Source of the DNA: Paenibacillus sp. HGH0039
Lineage (GTDB): Bacteria; Bacillota; Bacilli; Paenibacillales; NBRC-103111
Assembly: GCF_000411255.1 (NCBI RefSeq)
Contig: NZ_KE150412.1
Location: 2,085,813-2,149,812, forward strand
DNA length: 64,000 bases
Direction of reading: 5' to 3'
Numbering within the stretch: the first letter of the stretch is position 1; each line of letters begins with the position of its first letter. Under the pieces are notes generated by a model, which saw nothing but the letters and a program-made list of their open reading frames with translations, had not been told where the DNA came from and made no database searches. The position numbers and the translations under genes are program-made. Below are positions 34,001 through 40,122 of this stretch, one piece after another.

Positions 34001-36585
34001 CTCGCATTTGTTCCGATACATTATTCATCTATGATGTCTCGACATACAATAAGAACCTAAAAGACCGCTTCTCCCAGATACAAAAGGAATGGCGATGGTA
34101 TGTAGACCTTTTCGACAATAAAGAAGAGTTGCAACGGACAGACTTAACAGAGTTGTCCTTAAAGATCCGCAATTGTCTAAATAACATTTCCTCACTGGAA
34201 GAATGGATTGATTTCCGTAGTTGTCGTGATGAGTGTAATAAAGAAGGCCTAGCCGAGTATGTCCAGAAGATAGAAGAGCATAAAATTGACAAGAACCAAA
34301 TTGTAGGTACTTTTTTAAAGCGATTTTACCGACTTTGGGTAGACTCTGTGATCCTTACGTTTCCTACAGTTAACTCATTCCGTAGTCGGAATCATGATGA
34401 GATCATTGACGAATTTAATCGTCTTGATCTGACTCAGCTTACTCTAGCCCGAACAAGGATTAAAGAACGGTTAGTCTCGAGGTTGCCGGATCTGAACACG
34501 GTAACAACGGCCGTAGATGAGGTCGGGATATTAAAACGTGAATTAGGTAAGCAGCGTAAAATACTTCCTCTTCGTAAGCTATTCAGGGCAATTCCTAACC
34601 TTGTGCTAACATTAAAACCTTGTCTTATGATGTCTCCTCTTTCTGTAAGCTTATTTCTTGACTCGGATAATTACAATTTTGATGTTGTAATTTTTGACGA
34701 AGCTTCACAGGTTTGTACAGAAGATGCAATCGGAGCCATTATGAGGGGGAGCCAGGTTATAATAGCCGGTGACAATAAACAGTTACCTCCAACAAGTTTC
34801 TTCGCCGCGAATACATCAGATAGTGACTTTGATGTGGACGATTCTGATGATGAGGGTTTAGATGATACAGACGCCTTTGAGTCTATCCTTGATGAATCTT
34901 TAACTGTTCTTGCAGAACGTACACTAAGATGGCATTACCGAAGCCGACATGAACATTTAATCGCATTCTCGAACGCAAAGATCTACAATCATGATCTAAT
35001 CACATTTCCATCTCACATCGATAAAGTTCCTAATCACGGCGTCGAATACATTTATGTGGAAAACGGGGTTTATGATCGCGGAGGCAAGAAGTGTAACTCC
35101 AGAGAGGCTGCACGTGTTGCAGAATTGGTTTATGAGCATTTCCGCAATTATCCCGACAGATCCTTAGGAGTTGTCACTTTTAGTGAAGCCCAACAACAAG
35201 CCGTTGACGCTGCAATTCGTCAATTACGTTTACAAAACCAAGAGTACGAGAAATTCTTTAATGAGGATAAGGAAGAAGCATTCTTTATCAAGAATCTAGA
35301 AAACGTGCAAGGTGATGAACGCGATACCATTATCTTTAGCATTGGTTACGCTAAAGATCCAAACGGCGTAATGTACATGAACTTCGGGCCTTTAAGCAGA
35401 TCGGGCGGATTTCGTCGGTTAAATGTTGCCATAACCCGAGCCAAGTATAACGTGAAATTAGTAGGATCGATTCGGCCAACCGACATAAAGCTGGAGAGCA
35501 CAAACGCTGAGGGTGTCAAAATGCTACGCTCCTACATTGAGTTCGCTATGAATGGTCCTGACGCAATCCTTAACGAATTGACGTACACCGATACAGTAAA
35601 CGTAGATTCCCCATTTGAAGAATCTGTTTATGACTACTTAGTAAAGAATGGATTCTCTATAGCTACTCAAGTAGGTTGCTCCGGATATCGAATTGATCTT
35701 GCCGTTAAACACCCTATCTTAAGCGGTAGATTCGTTCTAGGAATAGAATGTGATGGAGCTACTTACCATTCAGCTCGAACGGCTAGAGAACGTGATAGGC
35801 TGCGTCAAACTGTTTTAGAAGATATAGGTTGGAGGATATACCGCATATGGTCTACTGACTGGATTAAGGATCCTTTAACAGAGGGACAGAAGCTACTCGA
35901 AGCTGTTAATAAAGCATTAAATGAATATTCAGAAGAAAACAGCACGAATTCTGGAGCAGTGCAAAGACTTCAAGACGATCACTTACATGAATCGATAAGC
36001 ATTGAGGTTATTGAGAGTCCCCTACCGAATGACGACCAATCTTACGACAACCCGTATTCATTCGATTATTACGAAGAGACCAACGTGTATGAGGTAAAAC
36101 GCCCTTCGGATGACACTACGTATCTGAAGAACGTTATCAAGCATGTTGTCCAGAAGGAATACCCGATCCATTTTGAATTGCTGTGCAAAAGATTGGTCGG
36201 GTTGTTTGGAAATCAGAAGGTGACAGTCAAAGTCCGGGATTCAGTCAACTATGTGATCGATAGGTACCTAACGGATAAACTGGACCGGAGAGATGGCTTC
36301 CTCTGGATCAAGGAGGCCGAGAACATCAAAGCGAGGGTCCCCCTTTCTACTGACGTTGGGGTAAGAACAATAGCTCATATCTCAAAGGAAGAAATCGCTG
36401 AAGCGATGCTCCAGATAGTGAGCAAGAGTATTGGAATCACTACCAATGATCTTTACTTGGTTACTGCACGTGCATTTGGATTCAGCAGAACTGGCGGCAA
36501 CATCAATCTTGCCATGCAGCAAGCATGTGAGTATTTAATTCAATCTGGGGTTGTTAAAAATCAGAATGGCAAAATAATAGTGTAA
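31054..36585 (+). CDS. DUF4011-helicase-nuclease giant protein, probable anti-phage defence factor
   Basis: 1843 residues from the ATG at 31054 (GAGGTG upstream). Residues ~5-250 match DUF4011 (RIDKWKKRLLDLGKKNRLINYRE...). A superfamily 1 helicase is split by a long helical region: Walker A LQGPPGTGKSQT near 299, Walker B VIFDEASQVCTEDAIGA near 1215, AGDNKQLPP, TLRWHYRSRHE, VQGDERDTIIFS and NVAITRAKYNVKLVGS. Then a Vsr/DUF559-like PD-(D/E)xK nuclease: YRIDLAV near 1546 and IECDGATYH near 1561. The last ~130 residues resemble DUF3320. This DUF4011-helicase-Vsr order is known from defence islands (the Hhe type). The gene is visibly AT-richer than the housekeeping DNA, suggesting transfer. Confidence 0.9.
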   Translation: MATIDVRIDKWKKRLLDLGKKNRLINYRETKRSNIKIVNPDLSELFSLLVVNETTLEFPFSFEELEDDDDEAAEPFTSLGDIQTNQSIKEQQRTLRNLRNKAKTALEEQGVNILYLTFGFLKWKESLDSDQTITSPIVLVPVTLTLESITSPFVLRLHEDEVVINPTLKYKLEHEFGVILPEFDAHEESITDYLTTLSKTVVKNKWEVAFETGLSLLSFLKINMYEDIDKNQEKIKAHPVLLGLSGDRTQINTLPAEFNHYDHDKKIRAIDTFQVVDADSSQQDAILYSKKGVSFVLQGPPGTGKSQTITNIIAESLAEGKRVLFVSEKMAALEVVHKRLSQAGLSDFCLTLHSHKANKKEVLNDLGRTLTLNRFKVHEEAISQLELLERQREKLNHYVTELHTIIQPLNQSLYMVNGKLAKLYETPDVIFTINNVAGTTLEQLNRYKYLLNELSETIGKMTDDYALNSWSNCKVPNVSHELRHDIETNLRKLSPAFETLLETFNKTNTTLGLNRGSNLYELNDLIEILDVSEKSPGIPIHWVTTDDISSLIQQAEKYLEMKKEYEEYQAQLRKVYHSDYFTMPAEARKSQLHTKTLAIKPVLNSGSFSTENDVMKFARSIINELSTVTTKLETASAAADSIAETLKIPYKSSIAGLENLHALISHILVNPRPTEAWFEPGKYTAIKKISLEAKNTYNQINGIIASISSIFDKEIFELDFSSILKRFKVEYASWLKHLKKSYRSDKKQVLGLMKGSNHKIDDQTIITVLNQLKDLSDKHTWLKENDPLLTELLGSHYAGKLTDWGLLEQSLEHFSSIINSFSGEPIPPSVKDFLISSGSTYQSLKTYHEKLGIINDNELPLILQRILSTTADYKTMDSPVLLEMITNVTNSLQDLDELFTEVTRFSSKELSYDEVMDDLSKLEIIQITDLTINTESERLKETYQNFFNGSIQTDWNSILGSLSWTGDFKKIHEKYTIPMDYITRICSDTLFIYDVSTYNKNLKDRFSQIQKEWRWYVDLFDNKEELQRTDLTELSLKIRNCLNNISSLEEWIDFRSCRDECNKEGLAEYVQKIEEHKIDKNQIVGTFLKRFYRLWVDSVILTFPTVNSFRSRNHDEIIDEFNRLDLTQLTLARTRIKERLVSRLPDLNTVTTAVDEVGILKRELGKQRKILPLRKLFRAIPNLVLTLKPCLMMSPLSVSLFLDSDNYNFDVVIFDEASQVCTEDAIGAIMRGSQVIIAGDNKQLPPTSFFAANTSDSDFDVDDSDDEGLDDTDAFESILDESLTVLAERTLRWHYRSRHEHLIAFSNAKIYNHDLITFPSHIDKVPNHGVEYIYVENGVYDRGGKKCNSREAARVAELVYEHFRNYPDRSLGVVTFSEAQQQAVDAAIRQLRLQNQEYEKFFNEDKEEAFFIKNLENVQGDERDTIIFSIGYAKDPNGVMYMNFGPLSRSGGFRRLNVAITRAKYNVKLVGSIRPTDIKLESTNAEGVKMLRSYIEFAMNGPDAILNELTYTDTVNVDSPFEESVYDYLVKNGFSIATQVGCSGYRIDLAVKHPILSGRFVLGIECDGATYHSARTARERDRLRQTVLEDIGWRIYRIWSTDWIKDPLTEGQKLLEAVNKALNEYSEENSTNSGAVQRLQDDHLHESISIEVIESPLPNDDQSYDNPYSFDYYEETNVYEVKRPSDDTTYLKNVIKHVVQKEYPIHFELLCKRLVGLFGNQKVTVKVRDSVNYVIDRYLTDKLDRRDGFLWIKEAENIKARVPLSTDVGVRTIAHISKEEIAEAMLQIVSKSIGITTNDLYLVTARAFGFSRTGGNINLAMQQACEYLIQSGVVKNQNGKIIV

Positions 36586-36608
36586 ATTGGATAAACGTCA
36601 AAAATGTG

Positions 36609-36646
36609 GGGTGATCAAGAGCAAATTGATCACCCGTTATTTGTTT
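36609..36646 (+). terminator. Rho-independent terminator of the giant gene
   Basis: GGGTGATCAA / TTGATCACCC, a perfect 10-bp stem with 7-base loop followed by a T-rich stretch. Confidence 0.8.
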
Positions 36647-36790
36647 AATCATTGAGAAAGATTTACTTAAAATTTTTATTTCGCTGTCCACAATTCGCAT
36701 CAGGAAAACTCCATGTATACGTTACCAAAGTACCTGTAAAGCCGCAGCAAGGCATTTCAACCACCACGCATTACATCCTCGTAAAAGAAC

Positions 36791-36821
36791 AGTGAGCATG
36801 CCCTATAAGAGCATGCTCACT
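36791..36821. terminator. Perfect 11-bp hairpin
   Basis: AGTGAGCATGC / GCATGCTCACT with a 9-base loop. On the minus strand it directly follows the T-arm-like relic and is followed by GTTCTTTT, as a terminator after an RNA gene would be. Confidence 0.45.
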
Positions 36822-36833
36822 AGTCTTACTTAT

Positions 36834-36862
36834 GGAGAAGAGGGAAATCGAACCTCTGTTCC
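36834..36862 (-). other. tRNA 3'-end-like relic (right of the defence gene)
   Basis: Minus strand GGAACAGAGGTTCGATTTCC then CTCTTCTCCA: a GGTTCGA T-loop, a CTTCTCC acceptor-like strand as in tRNA-Ser, and a terminal CA. No 5' half of a tRNA is present upstream. Confidence 0.4.
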
Positions 36863-36984
36863 AATATTAAACAACTAATTCCAAAACTAACATTCCCAAA
36901 TTAATCTAATATATTCATCGTCTCAGACTCAGCATTCCATCCCATCTGCACTACTCCCCAAACCCGCTCCACCACTGCAATCTC

Positions 36985-37030
36985 AGCGTTCTGTACCATC
37001 CCGCACCAACAACGTCACCGATTCTACGTG
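36985..37030 (-). pseudogene. Displaced 3' end of rlmCD (attachment-site scar, left)
   Basis: On the minus strand this reads HVESVTLLVRDGTER and then a stop, versus [15 protein letters not shown] in the intact gene 3.1 kb away. At DNA level 36993-37030 matches 40157-40194 at 35 of 38 positions. Similarity stops abruptly on the island side, just before CACGTAGAATCGG. This is what remains when an element inserts in the 3' end of a gene and supplies a new end. Confidence 0.8.
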
Positions 37031-37166
37031 GCATGAGTGCTGACGGTAGATAGGTCTATTTTACATTAAGATGTGGCTGTTATTCACCTAAAATAAAGGC
37101 TATGTTAAACTTTTTGACTAAAAGAAAAACCGTCCAACGAAAGGGCGGTTGATTAGGTTATCGTAG

Positions 37167-37641
37167 TTACCCCCTGGCAATGTAATCACCAATGTTTTTC
37201 CATCGCTTCTTCACATTGAGCAAATCCATTTTTTTCATAAAACTGGTGCTACTCGGCCAAAGGATAAGAAATTCAACTCCATTTTCTTTTGACCATTTTT
37301 CCATAGCGACATGAATCTCGGTTCCTATACCTCGGCTTCTAAATGCTAGACGAGTATAGACATTGGTAACATATCCGTAATAAGGGTCTGAAGTTTTACC
37401 TGGTCGGGGTACTTTATGTATCAACTGTAAATACATATGTGAAACTATATTTTTTTGAGCTTCTGCCACCCCAATATACCAATTTCCGCTTTCAATTGCT
37501 TTAATCAAAAACTCGCTACAAATCAGATGGAACTCCTCAAAACTAACGGTACTAAGCCCATAATCCTCCGCTAGAGAAGTCCCAACGCATTTGAATAAGT
37601 TCATCTAAAACGTCTAATGTTGCTAATCGTACAATAGCCAA
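37167..37641 (-). pseudogene. Frameshifted GNAT acetyltransferase
   Basis: The N-terminal piece (IVRLATLDVLDELIQMRWDF) reads from a TTG at 37641 with AGGAGG seven bases upstream, but runs into a stop at 37552. The continuation LAEDYGLSTVSFEEFHLICSEF and the acetyl-CoA motif (LAFRSRGIGTEIHVAMEKWSKENG) are in another frame. A one-base change near 37579 would rejoin them into a normal ~155-residue acetyltransferase. It lies inside the island next to the phosphotransferase gene, a pairing common on resistance-type elements. Decay or a sequencing error are both possible. Confidence 0.75.
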
Positions 37642-37725
37642 ACCGTCATCCTCCTGTTTATGGTTTTTGTGAACATAACTCCCCGTTACTTCAAAAGAAT
37701 CAGCAACACAGTTTAACAGAGCCAA

Positions 37726-37768
37726 AATAAACAAGATCCACCTTGCATTACACTTGGTGAATCTTGTT
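37726..37768 (-). terminator. Terminator of the phosphotransferase gene
   Basis: Minus strand AACAAGAT-CACC / GGTG-ATCTTGTT hairpin followed by TTATTTT. Confidence 0.6.
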
Positions 37769-37778
37769 TGTCATTTAC

Positions 37779-38759
37779 TCAGTCTTGCTCTTGGAATCCC
37801 CGTCTCAATTCATCTCTAACACGAGCGAACTTTAACTTTACATCATCAAGCCACTTGGGTGCATCTGTAACATCGGAACCTTCCAACGACCATAACAATT
37901 TCGAGAATCTATATAACTTCATGAACCTTTGAAAATACGGAAACTGGTTAATGTCCTCATCACTTAGCGGAATTACTGAACTGTAACCCTTTAGAAACGA
38001 TTTCACTTGATGATTATCCAAGTTCATATCACCGTCAAGAAAATCATCAAGAGCCGTAATAATGTCGTGAGCATACCAGCTATAAACAGCATCATCGAAA
38101 TCAATAACGCTAAACAAACGATTTTCCTCTTCATAAAATATGTTGTCCAGTTGAAAATCATAATGGATTAATCCATAATTGCAGTTTGAAATAGGGAATG
38201 ATTGAAGCCGCTCAGTAAGTATAACAATTTCCTCAATTGCTTCTTTTTCATCTGGGTAGGCTTGTAACACAGCATCAACCTTCCGTAGTATATCCTGCCA
38301 ATTGAATCGTTTCGTACTGACAGGCTCGTACAACCTCGATAATTGATGCAAGGAAGCAAGTGAACTTCCCCAGTCCTCACACTGCACTTTTGTTATGTTC
38401 TCATCCAATGTAGCACCTCTGGCTGAATTAAACACAACTGCAAAATACGTTCTTTCTGAGTTCTGTACTGTCTCAATATACTTACCGTTTACTGAAAGAA
38501 TAGGAGAAACACAAGGGTAATGGTTAGATTTCAAATATTCCATGAATTCAAGCTCTGCTGTAATTTGTTCGATAGAACTTTCTTGATCATAGCTGAATCG
38601 CATAAAATATTTCTCCTGCTTATTCTCGAAAGCATATACGAAGTTGGAACTGGCACGCCAGAACATTAATGTACCTTCATCATGTTCCCAATTTTGAATA
38701 AGACTTTTTGCAACGGCATCTGAAGCCAAACCTTTAACCATGTTACTTAACTTCATCAT
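37779..38759 (-). CDS. Phosphotransferase of the APH/choline kinase family
   Basis: 326 residues. Brenner motif YGLIHYDFQLDNIFYEEE (catalytic Asp and Asn near residues 200-206) and the metal-binding LFSVIDFDDAVYSWYAHDI are typical of aminoglycoside phosphotransferase/homoserine kinase-like enzymes; the N-terminal lobe has FVYAFENKQEKYFMRFSY. It would phosphorylate a small molecule with ATP or GTP; an aminoglycoside or other antibiotic is possible, but many members have metabolic substrates. GGAGG lies upstream of two consecutive ATGs; I use the first. Located inside the rlmCD-bracketed island. Confidence 0.85.
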   Translation of the reverse strand: MMKLSNMVKGLASDAVAKSLIQNWEHDEGTLMFWRASSNFVYAFENKQEKYFMRFSYDQESSIEQITAELEFMEYLKSNHYPCVSPILSVNGKYIETVQNSERTYFAVVFNSARGATLDENITKVQCEDWGSSLASLHQLSRLYEPVSTKRFNWQDILRKVDAVLQAYPDEKEAIEEIVILTERLQSFPISNCNYGLIHYDFQLDNIFYEEENRLFSVIDFDDAVYSWYAHDIITALDDFLDGDMNLDNHQVKSFLKGYSSVIPLSDEDINQFPYFQRFMKLYRFSKLLWSLEGSDVTDAPKWLDDVKLKFARVRDELRRGFQEQD

Positions 38760-38781
38760 TTCGATGTTTTCCTCCCATTAT

Positions 38782-38825
38782 TTATGAGAGGACTGAACTT
38801 CACTAAGAGGCAAGCCCTCTCATAA
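38782..38825 (-). promoter_or_regulatory. Leader hairpin upstream of the phosphotransferase gene
   Basis: TTATGAGAGG / CCTCTCATAA, a perfect 10-bp stem with a 24-base loop, ending about 20 bp before the start codon and close to its ribosome binding site. It could mask the site or be a regulator's operator. Confidence 0.4.
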
Positions 38826-38989
38826 ACATACAATTTTGATTATCCTTACTTATCAAAACACGTCACCCCTTCCATCTTTTTCGGTAAGAAATAACTCCAC
38901 CAATATGTTACCATAAAATGTAACCTCTTTATAATCACATTAAGCAATTTCTCCAGCGGGTGCATACACCCATCCTGCATTAAAAGCAC

Positions 38990-39277
38990 TTAGACGGAGA
39001 CATGCCAAAAAGCGAGCATGATGAGTATGTTGCCTAGATCAATAAGGAGTTAGACGAGCTGAAGTTCAAAAATCGACAGTACGATGAATCGCTTCAAATC
39101 CAAGACGATACTTTAGCATTTTCCCAACTAAAGAATTCCTTGGAGGAGTTCCTGTTATTCGACGAGCTAACGCCCGAAATCCTTCACAGACTAATTGATC
39201 GCATCGAGATTAAAGCAGATGGGAGTCCGAGAATCTTTTACAGATTCTCGAACCCCTCTGCTTATTCTTTACTCTAA
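38990..39277 (+). pseudogene. Relic of a large serine recombinase (C-terminal coiled-coil part), copy A
   Basis: Reading from 38990: LDGDMPKSEHDEYVA, a stop (TAG at 39035, where GAG would be expected), INKELDELKFKNRQYDESL, then EILHRLIDRIEIKADGSPRI and a stop. This is the C-terminal end of a large serine integrase. The catalytic and zinc-ribbon parts are missing. Likely a remnant of the enzyme that inserted this island. Confidence 0.75.
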
Positions 39278-39521
39278 CTATCAACGCATAGCATTCCACA
39301 TGTGACGAATAGACAGGTTTGTAAACGATAAAGGTATCTCCTTCACGCAACATCTCCAACGCCTTAGCTAGTTCGGGGCGGTCATCTTTGCCGCCGCTCG
39401 CCTTCTCGGTGTAGATTCGGTCATAACCAAATTTCATTAATGCGCCCATTTGTAGGTCTAGGGATTGGTCGGCGGTTGAAACCCTTGCATAAGCTATTCT
39501 AATTCGTAACGTTCCTCTCAC
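39210..39521 (-). pseudogene. Truncated serine resolvase, catalytic N-terminus only
   Basis: RIRIAYARVSTADQSLDLQ carries the nucleophilic Ser of resolvase/invertase proteins, and YTEKASGGKDDRPELAKALEMLREGDTFIVYKP the following conserved helices; similarity ends near residue 69. The rest of the frame runs antisense through copy A. The other half of the catalytic domain and the DNA-binding HTH are missing, so it is inactive. Confidence 0.75.
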
Positions 39522-39527
39522 TTATAT

Positions 39528-39866
39528 CGTTCAGGGCTTATAACTCTCTTCTCTAATCAGGCTCTTACCCTGGAACAGTTTACCGCCCAAAATCTACGGA
39601 ATCAGGAAGAACAACAAGCCCTTGCCAAACGCAAAGCGGAATTGGAATCCGTTCTCGAAACACAAAAAGACACGGAAGAGCAATTCCGTGCCTTTCAGAA
39701 GAAAATTGCGTTGTTTGCACAGCTTGACATTGATGACGAGCAAGTTCTAAAACAACTGCTTCATCAGGTCATTCAGAAGATAGAAGTTCATCAAGACGGC
39801 ACTATCAAAATTCACTACAACATCGCCCACCCTCAGGTAATGGGTGATTTATTGCTAGGGGCTTAA
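39528..39866 (+). pseudogene. Relic of a large serine recombinase (C-terminal part), copy B
   Basis: No start is needed to see it: LTLEQFTAQNLRNQEEQQAL, a charged coiled coil (KRKAELESVLETQKDTEEQFRAFQKK), then LLHQVIQKIEVHQDGTIKIHYN and a natural stop. It is a different recombinase from copy A. The catalytic part is absent, so the island contains relics of at least two large recombinases besides the resolvase. Confidence 0.7.
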
Positions 39867-39883
39867 TCAGAAGCCCCTTGTTC
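39858..39883 (+). terminator. Terminator after recombinase relic B
   Basis: GGGGCTT / AAGCCCC with 6-base loop, followed by TTGTTCT. Confidence 0.55.
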
Positions 39884-40065
39884 TGCATTCTAAGCTCTCC
39901 CCCCTAAATTCCTGATTCATTCTATGCAATTAAAGTCGTCTTACGAATCGGAGTAAAATCGGATGAAATTCGCAGAAAATCGGGGTAAAGCCTGTTTTAT
40001 CAAAAGATTTGGTTAATTCAAGAGCTTCCCTTCACCCTCAATCCTCTCCCCTGCTCCAAAAGAAA

Positions 40066-40109
40066 CAGCCGAGGAAAACAGGAGTGGTTACCTGAATTTC
40101 GCTCGGCTG
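40066..40109 (-). terminator. Probable terminator of the sirB-dagK-rlmCD operon
   Basis: Minus strand CAGCCGAG...CTCGGCTG with an inner CAGG/CCTG pair, followed by TTTCTTTT, 14 bp past the rlmCD stop. Confidence 0.65.
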
Positions 40110-40122
40110 GTGAGACGACTAA

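Larger units (their letters stand above)
36647..37166. other. Non-coding interval holding relics
   Basis: About 520 bp with no intact gene. It contains a perfect 11-bp hairpin (36791-36821), a T-arm-like relic (36834-36862) and a displaced rlmCD 3' end (36985-37030). Confidence 0.55.

Noticed and set aside
36737..36749. Shared 13-mer TAAAGCCGCAGCA with 46225-46237 as a mobile-element trace
   Set aside because: Similarity ends a few bases on either side and no gene or inverted repeat is attached. It may be chance or a decayed common fragment, but it cannot be supported.
36834..37166. A tmRNA (ssrA) gene ending at the T-arm-like relic
   Set aside because: No matching 5' end, no tag reading frame and no pseudoknot pattern could be found in the upstream 300 bases of the minus strand.
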